Positions 54,736 through 63,934 of a stretch of DNA of 64,000 nt are shown here, one piece after another. The notes under the pieces are model-generated. The model did no database searches and had not been told where the DNA came from. It saw only the letters and a list, made by a program, of their open reading frames with translations. The DNA comes from Clostridium sp. DL-VIII (GTDB lineage: Bacteria; Bacillota; Clostridia; Clostridiales; Clostridiaceae). A program made the position numbers and the translations under genes. The stretch is from positions 591,001 through 655,000 of the forward strand of contig NZ_CM001240.1 of the NCBI RefSeq assembly GCF_000230835.1, given 5' to 3'. Each line of letters opens with the position of its first letter. Positions within the stretch are counted from its first letter, which is position 1.

Positions 54736-55041
54736 AAATATTTTGATTACCTCCTTAATTAAGCTAAAAGAGAATATTCTGTTATCATTATATCCTAAAT
54801 TATAATAAAATTTACATAAACTTATAGGAAATTGAAGAATATTTTAATTATGTTATGTGAGAATTGGAATAAGATTTCTAAAAGAGTAGCATAATATAAA
54901 AATAGTACAACTTATTAACATTATCCACAAGTGCCTGTGGATAAGATGTTATAAAGATGTTAATATACATAATTTTACATGTTAATTTTGTGGATACACG
55001 GAAAACTGTACTATGAATTCGGTGATTGAGGAGGTGTTATT
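54736..55041. other. Divergent intergenic region holding DnaA-box-like sites
   Basis: The region between the deacetylase and DUF3298 genes is AT-rich, with no gene. Its notable content is the DnaA-box cluster listed separately. Promoters for both genes must lie here, but no consensus pair stands out. Confidence 0.5.
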
Positions 55042-55109
55042 ATGGGTATCTTAACTAATATAGCGGGAATAATTGTAATGGGATCAATGTTATATACAAC
55101 TTATCCACA
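54921..55109. promoter_or_regulatory. Cluster of DnaA boxes
   Basis: TTATCCACA, the consensus DnaA box, occurs at 54921-54929 and 55101-55109, and inverted (TGTGGATAA) at 54936-54944. A one-mismatch copy (TGTGGATAC) is at 54989-54997. The first two form an inverted pair around AGTGCC. The last lies inside the DUF3298 coding region. Binding by DnaA is inference. Confidence 0.55.
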
Positions 55110-55770
55110 ACAAGTGTTTATAAGTTCTCAAGTGCAAAGTGAGAGTAAGCTTGAAATTGGTGAAAAATCTATAATTAAGAATTTGGAATATTTAAAAGAG
55201 GATGTAAAAATACCACAATTAATAAATGGAAATGATGAAAAGAAAATAAGCTCAATAAATGATAAAATAACCAGCGATATCAGGCCTAAGGTAGAGGAAG
55301 CTGAAAAGACTTCAGAGGAGTATTTTGGTGGAATAGAAAAAGAAAGGCCTACATTTCCATATGAAATATATTCAAGATATACAATAACTAAGGATAACAA
55401 TTCAATTATTAGTCTATATGATGATTATTATGAATATTTAGGAGGAGCTCATGGAATGACAACAAGGAGCTCTTATACAATTGATAGAAAACAAGAAAAA
55501 TTATTAAGCTTAAAGGAATTATTTACTGAAGGTTATAATTATAAAGATACAATAAATAAAGAAATAAAGACAGAGATAAATAAGCATCCTGATAATTATT
55601 TTGATTCAGGAGATTCGTTTAAGGGAATTAGTGATAATCAAAGTTTTTATATAGAAGGAGATAATCTCATAATTTATTATCAATTATATGATTTGGCACC
55701 ATATGTATTTGGATTTCCTGAATTCAAAATTCCATTGAAATTATTTGATAAAAATTTTATTTATTCTTAA
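55042..55770 (+). CDS. Secreted or anchored DUF4163/DUF3298 protein (RsiV/PdaC-like sensor domain)
   Basis: 242 residues: N-terminal hydrophobic segment (ILTNIAGIIVMGSMLYTTY, signal or anchor), then a DUF4163-type half and a DUF3298 domain (YEYLGGAHGMTTRSSYTIDR, KLLSLKELF, APYVFGFPEFKIPL). The same fold forms the lysozyme-binding part of the anti-sigma factor RsiV and the N-terminus of deacetylase PdaC. It is divergent from a deacetylase gene, so both may serve cell-envelope defence. GAGGAGGTG precedes the ATG. A DnaA box falls within codons 20-23. Confidence 0.75.
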   Translation: MGILTNIAGIIVMGSMLYTTYPQQVFISSQVQSESKLEIGEKSIIKNLEYLKEDVKIPQLINGNDEKKISSINDKITSDIRPKVEEAEKTSEEYFGGIEKERPTFPYEIYSRYTITKDNNSIISLYDDYYEYLGGAHGMTTRSSYTIDRKQEKLLSLKELFTEGYNYKDTINKEIKTEINKHPDNYFDSGDSFKGISDNQSFYIEGDNLIIYYQLYDLAPYVFGFPEFKIPLKLFDKNFIYS

Positions 55771-55875
55771 GCTAGTTAAATATAATATGAAAATTAACAT
55801 ATAGAATGGGTGTAAAAAGAAGATGCCTATAAATCATAGAACATCTTCTTTTATTATAAAATACAAAAGTTGTTT

Positions 55876-56925
55876 TTAATATGCATTGTGAGCATTAATA
55901 TTTTGATTACCTCTAAAACCATAGCCGTCTGAAATAATCCTGCCAATTCCAGTTATTTTTCCAGTTATGCAGCCTCTGCAGTGAGCTGGAGTATCACCTG
56001 TGCATATCTTACCTGGATATAATGCATAGAGTTTTCTGTATTCACCTTCAGTAACGTTAGGCATTACAACATTAGCTCCACTTTGAAGTGCCTTTACTCT
56101 GCCATTAGGTGCTAGAGATTCCATAGCAGTTGTGGCTGGAATGTTTATGTCTGGAAGAATTAGTCTAGTTATAGCCATAACCTTTAGAGCTAAAGTAAGA
56201 CTTCCACCTTCTGCATCCTTTAAAGGCGTATCTTCATTTGGAATAAATGGACCTACACCTATCATATCTGCATTAATTTCTTTAAAAAACAATATGTCTT
56301 TAGCTATAGACTCTAAAGTCTGGTTGGGAAGTCCAACAAGAATACCGCTTCCAACTTCATATCCTAAATCACCTAAATTTTTTAGACAATTTAATCTTTC
56401 TTCAAAGCTCATATTAGGATCCATAGCTTCATAAAGTTTTTTATCAGTGGTTTCAATACGTATTAAGTATCTATCTGCACCAGCTTCTTTAAATGCCTTA
56501 TATTCATCATAAGTTTTTTCACCTAAGCTTAATGTTAAAGCAACACCTAATTTTTTTATTTCTTTTACTATAGATACCATTCTATCTTTGGTGAAGTAAT
56601 CATCTTCACCACCCTGAAGAACAATAGTTTTGTAACCATAGCTGACAGCTTTTTTTGCAAAATCCACAATTTCATCTTGAGTTAGTCTATATCTTTTAAG
56701 GTTTGTATTGTCACGTCTAAGTCCGCAGTACATACAATTTCTTTTACAGATGTTTGTAAATTCAATTAATCCACGCAAGTGTACATAGTTTCCTAAACAT
56801 TCATTACGAACATCATCAGCAGCTTTAAAAAGTTCTTCATTTATATCATCATTTTGTAATAATTGCAATATTTCTTCTTCATTTAAATTATGAGTAAGTT
56901 TAGCTCTTTCAATAAGTTTGTTCAT
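55876..56925 (-). CDS. hydE: [FeFe]-hydrogenase H-cluster radical SAM maturase HydE
   Basis: 349 residues: radical-SAM cluster motif C60-x3-C64-x2-C67 (CKRNCMYC), IVLQGGEDDYFT, SLGEKTYDEYKAFKEAGADR and VGLPNQTLESI, plus the C-terminal HydE-specific CTGDTPAHCRGC (C-x7-C-x2-C) that can hold a second cluster. HydE works with HydF and HydG to build the H-cluster diiron site. The related BioB and PylB enzymes lack this combination. hydF, hydG and hydA are not adjacent, as is common in clostridia. CTAGGAGG is the SD (minus strand). Confidence 0.92.
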   Translation of the reverse strand: MNKLIERAKLTHNLNEEEILQLLQNDDINEELFKAADDVRNECLGNYVHLRGLIEFTNICKRNCMYCGLRRDNTNLKRYRLTQDEIVDFAKKAVSYGYKTIVLQGGEDDYFTKDRMVSIVKEIKKLGVALTLSLGEKTYDEYKAFKEAGADRYLIRIETTDKKLYEAMDPNMSFEERLNCLKNLGDLGYEVGSGILVGLPNQTLESIAKDILFFKEINADMIGVGPFIPNEDTPLKDAEGGSLTLALKVMAITRLILPDINIPATTAMESLAPNGRVKALQSGANVVMPNVTEGEYRKLYALYPGKICTGDTPAHCRGCITGKITGIGRIISDGYGFRGNQNINAHNAY

Positions 56926-57019
56926 ACATCCTCCTAAGTTAAAATATAAGTAATTGCTATTAGTATACTATATAATTTATAAATATAACAACAATATACT
57001 TAAAGCTGTAAGTTAATAT

Positions 57020-59683
57020 TTATGCAGCCTCAGTTTGTGAAATATTAGCAGTTTTTTCTTGATGTTTATCATCCATGCTTTCTAAGAAATCTTTAATTAT
57101 TCTAAAGATTTGTATTATTAAAGTAGGAATGAAAGCAAGAAAATGAACTAATAATAATTGGTTAGTTACAAGTGGAGTTATTTCAAATAATCTTTGAAGG
57201 ATAGGTACAAGTAAGACTAGGTTTACAAGTACAACACCAGTTATAAAGGCAATCCAGCTGAATTTATTAGCGAATACTCCAAGTGAAAAAATTGATTTTT
57301 TACCTCTACAGTTAAATCCATGGAATAACCTTGCCAAACATAAGGTACTAAAGGCCATAGTCATTGCAATTCCATGATTACCAGTATTTAAACCAATATG
57401 ATACGAAGTCATGGTGAATATCCCTATAAGCAAACCTTGAATACAAATCTCTCTAATGAAATCTTTATTTAATATAGATTCTTTTGAATCTCTAGGTTTA
57501 TCCTTTAGAACATCTTTTTTAGATTTTTCCATACCAATTGCTATTGCTGGTAAGCTATCGGTCAATAAGTTTATAAACAATAAATGCACTGCAGCAAATG
57601 GAACAGGAAGAGCTAATAGTGAGGAATAGAGAACAGCAAGTATTCCTGACATATTACCTGAAAGAAGAAATTTAATTGAATTTTTTATATTGGCGTAAAT
57701 GTTCCTTCCATTAGTAACTGATTTAACAATAGTTGCAAAGTTATCATCTGTTAAAATCATTGATGCAGCATCCTTTGAAACTTCTGTACCTGTTATGCCC
57801 ATTGCAATACCAATATCAGCTTGCTTAAGTGCAGGTGCATCATTAACACCATCTCCAGTCATAGCAACTATTTTACCTTTATCTTGCCATGCTCTTACTA
57901 TTCTTATTTTGTGCTCAGGAGATACTCTTGCATAAACTGAAATATGTTTCAGTTTAGAATTAAGTTCATCATCAGACATTTTATCAAGTTCTAAACCTTC
58001 TACAGCTAAGTCACCTTCCTGCAAAATTCCAATCTCCTTAGCAATAGCAGAAGCTGTAATTTTATGATCACCAGTAATCATAATTGGCTTAATAGAAGCT
58101 TTAATACAATCACTAACAGCCGCTTTAGATTCTTCTCTAGGAGGATCAATCATTGAAATTAATCCAAGGAAAGTAAAGTCAGTTTCATCTTCTAAAGTCA
58201 GCTCTTTATTTTTATCAAGTTCCTTGTAAGCAAAAGCTAAAACTCTTAAACCTTGAGATGAAAGTTCACTATTAATATTATTTATATTGATTTTATCTTG
58301 AGATGAAAGTTTCTGCACGCCTTTTGATGTCTTTATTGAGGTTACTCTATTTAATAATACGTCAAGAGCACCTTTAGTAATCATTATATATTTATCATCA
58401 ATGATATGGAGTGTGCTCATAAGCTTTCTATCAGAATCAAAAGGGATTTCCCTAAGTCGTGCATAAGAATTTCTATATTCAATTTCATTCATAGAATACT
58501 TATGTCCTAAATTAACTAAAGCTACTTCTGTAGGGTCACCAATCTCATTACCATCTATAGATGTAGAATCATTACAAAGTATAGAACTTGTTAAAAGGAA
58601 GTTAGTATTAGGGTCAGTAATGTCTATTCTATTATCATCGATTAATTTATTATCAACAAAAATCTTTTTAACTGTCATCTTGTTTTGTGTTAAAGTACCT
58701 GTTTTATCAGAGCAAATAACAGATACGCAGCCTAAGCCTTCAACAGCTTTAAGCTTTTTTATAATTGCATTTTCTTTAGCCATTGATTGGGTACCTATAG
58801 CAAGTACTATTGTAACTATGGAACTTAGAGCTTCTGGAATAGCAGCAACAGCAAGGGCAACGGCAAACATTAATGAATCTAAAATATCTGTACCTCGATA
58901 TATACTTAAACCAAATACAATAGCACATATTCCAATAATAGAAATTGCAAGCTTTTTAGAGAAATCATTTAAAGAGGCTTGAAGTGGAGTAGTTTTCTCT
59001 TGAGTTGATTCCATAAGAGAAGCGATCTTGCCAAGTTCTGTATTCATACCAGTATTGGTAACAAGGATAGTAGCTCTACCATAAGTAACTAATGAACTAG
59101 AAAAAACCATATTCTTTTGGTCACCTAAAGCAACATCATCCTTTGCAATAACCTCTGAGAACTTGTCCACACTTTCGGATTCACCTGTTAAAGAACTTTC
59201 ATTAACCTTAAGAGAGAAATTTTCTAGAATTCTGCCGTCGGCAACAACTAGATCGCCAGCTTCCAAGACTAAAATATCTCCAGGAACAACATCCTTAGAT
59301 GGAATTTCAATTTTAACACCATCCCTAATAACCTTAGCATTAGGGGCAGATAAAGCTTTTAAACTATTAAGAGACTGCTCTGCTTTAATATATTGAATAG
59401 TTCCTAAAATAGCATTCATAACTATAACAATTAAAATAACAAGTGTACTTTCAATATTACCGGTCATAGCTGAAATAATAGCAGCAGCAATTAGAATAAT
59501 CACTAATAAGTCCTTAAATTGATCTAGAAATACAGAGAAAGTGCTTTTCTTCTTTTTCTCATTTAAAATGTTTTCTCCAACTGAAGTTAAGGTTTCAGCA
59601 GCTCTCTTGTTAGTCAGGCCATTTAAAGTTACATCAAAGTCTTCAAGAGATTTTTCAATGGTTTTTGAAAAGTATTTTTTCAT
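57020..59683 (-). CDS. P-type cation-transporting ATPase behind a Mn2+ riboswitch
   Basis: 887 residues: N-terminal cation-ATPase domain (GLTNKRAAETLTSVGENILN), actuator TGES (166-169), IPEAL in TM4 (282-286), phosphorylation site D326 in SDKTGTLT, MTGDGVNDAPALKQADIGIA hinge, and a C-terminal membrane domain. Overall it is a P2A (SERCA/PMR1-like) pump, usually annotated as Ca2+-exporting. The yybP-ykoY riboswitch directly upstream indicates induction by Mn2+, so Mn2+ export (or both ions, as in PMR1) is a reasonable inference. The length and all catalytic motifs are normal. Confidence 0.9.
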   Translation of the reverse strand: MKKYFSKTIEKSLEDFDVTLNGLTNKRAAETLTSVGENILNEKKKKSTFSVFLDQFKDLLVIILIAAAIISAMTGNIESTLVILIVIVMNAILGTIQYIKAEQSLNSLKALSAPNAKVIRDGVKIEIPSKDVVPGDILVLEAGDLVVADGRILENFSLKVNESSLTGESESVDKFSEVIAKDDVALGDQKNMVFSSSLVTYGRATILVTNTGMNTELGKIASLMESTQEKTTPLQASLNDFSKKLAISIIGICAIVFGLSIYRGTDILDSLMFAVALAVAAIPEALSSIVTIVLAIGTQSMAKENAIIKKLKAVEGLGCVSVICSDKTGTLTQNKMTVKKIFVDNKLIDDNRIDITDPNTNFLLTSSILCNDSTSIDGNEIGDPTEVALVNLGHKYSMNEIEYRNSYARLREIPFDSDRKLMSTLHIIDDKYIMITKGALDVLLNRVTSIKTSKGVQKLSSQDKININNINSELSSQGLRVLAFAYKELDKNKELTLEDETDFTFLGLISMIDPPREESKAAVSDCIKASIKPIMITGDHKITASAIAKEIGILQEGDLAVEGLELDKMSDDELNSKLKHISVYARVSPEHKIRIVRAWQDKGKIVAMTGDGVNDAPALKQADIGIAMGITGTEVSKDAASMILTDDNFATIVKSVTNGRNIYANIKNSIKFLLSGNMSGILAVLYSSLLALPVPFAAVHLLFINLLTDSLPAIAIGMEKSKKDVLKDKPRDSKESILNKDFIREICIQGLLIGIFTMTSYHIGLNTGNHGIAMTMAFSTLCLARLFHGFNCRGKKSIFSLGVFANKFSWIAFITGVVLVNLVLLVPILQRLFEITPLVTNQLLLVHFLAFIPTLIIQIFRIIKDFLESMDDKHQEKTANISQTEAA

Positions 59684-59751
59684 TTATATCATCGTCCTTT
59701 CCAATTTAATAGAGGGATAAAGCTACTTTGGAGATTTTGGATAAATAAAAA

Positions 59752-59878
59752 GAGACTTTTAATATAACTTCAAAAATTTGAAGTTATATTAAAAGTCTCG
59801 TTACCACACGGGCATATAACACCAGACTAAAAGTTAGTCGAGATTGTTGATGTTATAATTTATAACTACTCCCTCTTA
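59752..59878 (-). promoter_or_regulatory. yybP-ykoY (Mn2+-sensing) riboswitch with terminator
   Basis: Minus-strand landmarks: GGGAGTAG near the 5' end, CTCGAC, TTTTAGTCTGGTG, GCCCG and GGTAACGAGAC at the 3' end of the aptamer (59807-59797). A perfect 20-bp terminator stem (59799-59780 with 59771-59752) followed by TTTTT overlaps the 3' aptamer strand GAGAC, so ligand binding would compete with termination. Confidence 0.88.
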
Positions 59879-59901
59879 AATATATATTATCTGTTTATAT
59901 C

Positions 59902-59930
59902 AGTATATTATAGAAAAGATAAAATGTCAA
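59902..59930 (-). promoter_or_regulatory. Sigma-A promoter of the riboswitch-P-ATPase unit
   Basis: Minus strand TTGACA (59930-59925), 17 bases, TATACT (59907-59902), just before the aptamer. Confidence 0.75.
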
Positions 59931-60086
59931 TGATAAATACTTTAAAGGTTAACTGATATCCTTTAATATAGTTTGAACTGAGAATCATATTTTCTATGCT
60001 TTATTTTTTGTAAATCTTAATTTAAAATAGATAATTATGGGAAAGAAATAACATTAACTAATTAAGTAAGAGTGGAGGTTTAATTT

Positions 60087-60929
60087 ATGACTGGACTTGT
60101 ACTTGAAGGTGGAGCCTTTAGAGGGTTATTTACGGCAGGTGTATTAGATGCACTTTTAGATATAAAAGCAGAATTAAAATATATTATTGGAGTATCGGCA
60201 GGAGCAACTAATGCATATTCATATGTTTCTAAGCAAAGGGGAAGAAACCTAGAAATAATGGAAAGATTTATGGATAATAAAAGATATATTAGCTATAGAA
60301 ATCTAATTAGATGCAGATCTATCATGGATTTAGAATTTGTGTTTGATGAGATACCTAATAAATATTGTCCATTTGATTACAAAGCCTTTTATGAATTTGA
60401 AGGAAAAATGCTAGCTGGTGCTTTTAATATTGAATCAGGAGAAAACGAGTATTTTGATAAGGATTTATTAGACAAGAGGAATTCTATACTTAGGGCGAGT
60501 ATAGCAATACCATTAGCATTTCCATTCGAAAAAATTAATGGTAAGTATTATGCAGACGGAGGCCTCTTAGAGCCTATACCAATTAATAAATCAATAGCTG
60601 ATGGTAATGATAGGAATATAATAGTTCTAACAAGAAATGAAGGATATAGGAAAAAACAATCTAAAGCTAACATGATGACGTACAGACTTTATAAAAATAA
60701 ATATCCTAAATTAGCTAATGTACTAAGAGACAGACATATTAAATATAATGAACAGCTTGATTATTGTAAGAAGTTAGAAGATGCTGGAAGAGCGATTATA
60801 ATAAGGCCAACTGTAGATATGAATATAAATAGATTTGAAAAAGATAAGGTTAGACTGAAATCAATATACGAAAATGGTTATGATTTAGTTATAAAAGATA
60901 AAGATAAAATACTAAGTTATATAAAATAG
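60087..60929 (+). CDS. Patatin-like phospholipase (RssA-type)
   Basis: 280 residues: oxyanion-hole motif GGAFRGLFTAGVLDALL (8-24), nucleophile S37 in GVSAGA and D157 in ADGG, the Ser-Asp dyad of patatins. It probably hydrolyses acyl esters of phospholipids in the cytoplasm. The C-terminal 100 residues are basic and helical as in bacterial relatives. GTGGAGG precedes the ATG. A terminator follows. Confidence 0.88.
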   Translation: MTGLVLEGGAFRGLFTAGVLDALLDIKAELKYIIGVSAGATNAYSYVSKQRGRNLEIMERFMDNKRYISYRNLIRCRSIMDLEFVFDEIPNKYCPFDYKAFYEFEGKMLAGAFNIESGENEYFDKDLLDKRNSILRASIAIPLAFPFEKINGKYYADGGLLEPIPINKSIADGNDRNIIVLTRNEGYRKKQSKANMMTYRLYKNKYPKLANVLRDRHIKYNEQLDYCKKLEDAGRAIIIRPTVDMNINRFEKDKVRLKSIYENGYDLVIKDKDKILSYIK

Positions 60930-60997
60930 GTTGCTTTTATTTACAAAATTATGTTAAGTATGCTGCTGGATTTTTATATAAAAGTAAATATATGCAG

Positions 60998-61029
60998 AAA
61001 GAGTAGTGGAAGATTGCAAACTGCTCTTT
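60998..61029 (+). terminator. Intrinsic terminator after the patatin gene
   Basis: AAAGAGTAGT (60998-61007) pairs with ACTGCTCTTT (61020-61029) with one mismatch, then TTTATTTTAT. The rest of the gap to 61298 holds only a short, unsupported open frame. Confidence 0.7.
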
Positions 61030-61298
61030 TTTATTTTATATATAAAGTTGCCATATTTTTATGTGTCTTATAATAAAAATAAAGTTTACTAATATGAGGG
61101 AATGTATTAGTATTTTTGCGTTGATTGATGATCAGATGAGAATGATTCAAACACATATGATAGTTAAAAAAGTATATATAAACTCAATTGCTAATAGTAA
61201 AAAGTTAAGAAATTATAAAAAATCAGAATTTATAAAACCTTTATAATAAGTTTTTCCTCTTATGTAATAGGAGCTTCAAAAGAAAGAGAGGTGTAAAT

Positions 61299-61871
61299 AT
61301 GGAAATAGAAGAAATAGTAACGCGTTGCAAGAACGGAGAAAGGGAAGCATTTCGTGAACTCTTACAAACTGTGGAAAGAAAAGCACTAGCAACTGCTTAT
61401 TTTTTGTCAGGGAATAGAGGAATAGCTGAGGACATACTTCAAGAAACATATATGAAATGCTTTATTGAGATAAATAAACTTAAAGAGCCACAAGCGTTTA
61501 AAGTATGGTTTTTTAAAATACTTGTCCGAACTGGATGGGAAATGTCAAAAAGACAATCAATCTTAGTTCCTACAGAAATAACATCAGAAAATGAGAAACT
61601 ATTTTATGATAAAAATAGAGATAGTAATAATGTAATTGATGAGTACGAAATAAAGAATGTTATGGAAAATGCCATAAATAATTTAAGCCAAAATTTAAAA
61701 ACAGTTGTTATTCTATATTACTATAATGATATGTCTATAGATGAAATTTCAAGAGTTACAGGATGTTTCAAAGCTACAATAAAATCGCGCTTGTTTTATG
61801 CAAGAGCTGCTTTGAAAAAGCAGTTAAGTAACTGTATTGAAATAGAGCATGGAATAAGTACAGCTAAATAG
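61299..61871 (+). CDS. ECF-type RNA polymerase sigma factor
   Basis: 190 residues: sigma region 2 (REAFRELLQTVERKALATAY, then GIAEDILQETYMKCFIEINK, about 14-60) and region 4 (INNLSQNLKTVVILYYYNDM, then SIDEISRVTGCFKATIKSRL, about 125-175). The two are joined by a linker. It directs polymerase to stress or envelope promoters, probably including its own. GAAAGAGAGG precedes the ATG. The anti-sigma gene begins 17 bases after its stop. Confidence 0.9.
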   Translation: MEIEEIVTRCKNGEREAFRELLQTVERKALATAYFLSGNRGIAEDILQETYMKCFIEINKLKEPQAFKVWFFKILVRTGWEMSKRQSILVPTEITSENEKLFYDKNRDSNNVIDEYEIKNVMENAINNLSQNLKTVVILYYYNDMSIDEISRVTGCFKATIKSRLFYARAALKKQLSNCIEIEHGISTAK

Positions 61872-61888
61872 AAAGGAGTGTAATTAAA

Positions 61889-62815
61889 GTGAAGAATAAA
61901 TATTACTTAGATAATATGCTAAAGTCTATTATAGATGATAATCTTTCCAATATTGAAATTTCAAGAGATGTTTTCACCGAGTCTTGGAACAGGAAGGAGA
62001 GTGGAATAAGCAAAAAAAGATATTCTAATATTAAAAATACAAGAAAGACAGTGTTAGTATCAGTATGTTGTGTGGCATTAGCCATTAGTGGAGTTTTTAC
62101 ATTCTTTCCAGGAGCAAGAGTTGCTGCGCAAGATGCACTTAAAACTATATTTGTACCTGATAAATCTGGAAAAATTGTAGAAAAGCCAGAAGATACAGAA
62201 ATCTGGTTTAGTGTTGGGGATAAAGTACTAACAGAGAAAAATAAGGTTGATATGGAAAGAAAGCTTGGCTTCAAGGTTAATTTGCCCGGTGAAATTGGTA
62301 AGTATACCTATAAAAGCGATGACAGTTTTGCTCTAGCACCAAGAGTTGTTGTGTGTGCTCGTGTAAAATATAAAGATAAAGATAAAATAAAGGATAAATT
62401 AAAAAAGGCGTTAGATGATGATAAGGTTTTTGAGGATCTTAAAAAGGATTATGAGTTGGATAGTTATGCTAGTTCGTCATATGTAGATGATCAAGGACAT
62501 AAATTTAGGATTACTCTATCTAAAGATGCAGAGGCACCTCAAAAAAACGTTCAAGATAATATAAAAGAAGTGAATATTGATAATACTGAATGTATTATTT
62601 TACAGGACAAGAAATTTAACTATGGTTTAAAAATGTATGATGATGGAAGTGTTGGAAGTGATATGGAACATAAACCAATTAGTAGTGAAGAACAGTATAA
62701 TATGTTCTGGACATATAATGGAGTAAATTATTATTTAGACATCGGTAAAAATTCTTCAGATATTGATGCAGCTATAGAATTTGCAACAGATTATATTAGA
62801 ATTTTACAACAATAG
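61889..62815 (+). CDS. Membrane-bound anti-sigma factor (DUF4367-like)
   Basis: 308 residues: cytoplasmic N-terminus of about 48 residues (YYLDNMLKSIIDDNLSNIEI, sigma-binding part), one TM helix (about 51-70, VLVSVCCVALAISGVFTFF), then an extracellular region that ends in a DUF4367-type domain (FWTYNGVNYYLDIGKNSSDI). Such proteins hold the partner ECF sigma at the membrane until a signal arrives. The GTG start at 61889 follows GAAAGGAG. The KYKDKDKIKDKLKKALDDDK segment is very charged. It is translationally close to the sigma gene. Confidence 0.82.
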   Translation: MKNKYYLDNMLKSIIDDNLSNIEISRDVFTESWNRKESGISKKRYSNIKNTRKTVLVSVCCVALAISGVFTFFPGARVAAQDALKTIFVPDKSGKIVEKPEDTEIWFSVGDKVLTEKNKVDMERKLGFKVNLPGEIGKYTYKSDDSFALAPRVVVCARVKYKDKDKIKDKLKKALDDDKVFEDLKKDYELDSYASSSYVDDQGHKFRITLSKDAEAPQKNVQDNIKEVNIDNTECIILQDKKFNYGLKMYDDGSVGSDMEHKPISSEEQYNMFWTYNGVNYYLDIGKNSSDIDAAIEFATDYIRILQQ

Positions 62816-62830
62816 TAGAATAAGAAATAG

Positions 62831-62855
62831 TAAGGCAAGTGTTTCGCTTGCCTTA
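62831..62855 (+). terminator. Intrinsic terminator after the sigma/anti-sigma operon
   Basis: TAAGGCAAG (62831-62839) and CTTGCCTTA (62847-62855), loop TGTTTCG, then TTTATT. The following 300 bases hold a TATAAT box (63032-63037) likely serving the next gene. Confidence 0.8.
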
Positions 62856-63159
62856 TTTATTAATTAAAGATGTGATATTCCCGTTTAATGTCTGGTGAGA
62901 ATATAGAAATTTATTTACAATAAAAAAAGCATATTCCTTCTTTAATAGGTTAATAATAAAAAATATTTAGAAATTAAGATGAAGAATAGTTCTCATCATA
63001 TGTAATTGTAGGATTTAAGTTATCTTTGATGTATAATGTATTGGGAGACATATAAAAAAATAATGAACTAGAAAACGTGTATTATTGTGATGTTATTTTC
63101 TTATACGTGTCTAAAGGAAATATAAACTTAAAGATAATCAGTAAATAAGGGAGATACAT

Positions 63160-63858
63160 ATGTTCGTAGCTAATAAGAATCCAAAAGTGTATGATCAGGT
63201 TATAGAAGAAATCAAAAGTAAAATAAAGTCGGGAGATATAAAAAAGGGCGACAGATTACCGTCAGAGAGGGAGATGGCAGAATCTCTTGGAGTATCACGT
63301 ACCTCGGTTAGAGAAGCATTAAGAGCTCTAGAGGTGGTTGGCTTAGTAGAAAGCAGGCAAGGGGCAGGAAATTACATAAAAACAAATTTTGATAATTCAC
63401 TATTTGAGCCTATTTCAGTCATGTTTATGTTGCAGGAAAGCTCACCAAAGGAAATGTATGATTTAAGAGAAACATTAGAGTTGCAGTGTGCTAGATTGTC
63501 TGCTAAAAATATAGAGGACAATGAACTTGATCTTTTGACAGCAATTTTAGATAGAATGTATATTGCAGAAAGTGAAGAAGAAAGTCTTAAATTAGATATT
63601 AAGTTTCACTACTTAATTGCAAAATCCACAAGGAACGTATTACTATTAAATGTTCTTGACGTTATATCACAGCTTGTAGATGAATTTATCCAGAAATTTA
63701 GAATGCAAATTTTGCATGCTGGAAACACTAAAGAAAATTTGCTAGAGATACATGAAAATATAGTAAGAGCTTTGAAGCTGAGGGATGAATCAAAAGCGTA
63801 TAATGCCATGTTAGAACATTTTGAGTTAATCAGAAAAGCTTATGGCTATGAAAATTAG
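63160..63858 (+). CDS. FadR/LldR-type GntR-family regulator
   Basis: 232 residues: N-terminal GntR winged HTH (GDRLPSEREMAESLGVSRTS, then VREALRALEVVGLVESRQGAG, about 31-68) and a C-terminal FCD ligand domain (YDLRETLELQCARLSAKN, LDIKFHYLIAKSTRN, ENLLEIHENIVRALKLRDES) with the metal/ligand His positions. Members of this group sense organic acids such as lactate. The regulated genes probably lie past the window edge, or the gene stands alone because a terminator follows directly. GGGAGAT precedes the ATG. Confidence 0.87.
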   Translation: MFVANKNPKVYDQVIEEIKSKIKSGDIKKGDRLPSEREMAESLGVSRTSVREALRALEVVGLVESRQGAGNYIKTNFDNSLFEPISVMFMLQESSPKEMYDLRETLELQCARLSAKNIEDNELDLLTAILDRMYIAESEEESLKLDIKFHYLIAKSTRNVLLLNVLDVISQLVDEFIQKFRMQILHAGNTKENLLEIHENIVRALKLRDESKAYNAMLEHFELIRKAYGYEN

Positions 63859-63886
63859 ACTTACTTTATAAATAAATAGAAGAGAT

Positions 63887-63934
63887 ATACTGGAATTATC
63901 AGCACAATTCAAGCTGTACTGATAATTCCAGTAT
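63887..63934. terminator. Terminator after the GntR-family gene
   Basis: Perfect 16-bp arms ATACTGGAATTATCAG (63887-63902) and CTGATAATTCCAGTAT (63919-63934), followed by TTGTTTTG. Confidence 0.75.

Noticed and set aside
57699-57935. Plus-strand frames inside the P-type ATPase gene (also 58620-58982 and 59163-59396)
   Set aside because: Shadows of a strongly conserved gene on the other strand.
61061-61246. 61-residue open frame before the ECF sigma gene
   Set aside because: No SD, no recognisable feature, and it lies directly after a terminator; probably chance.
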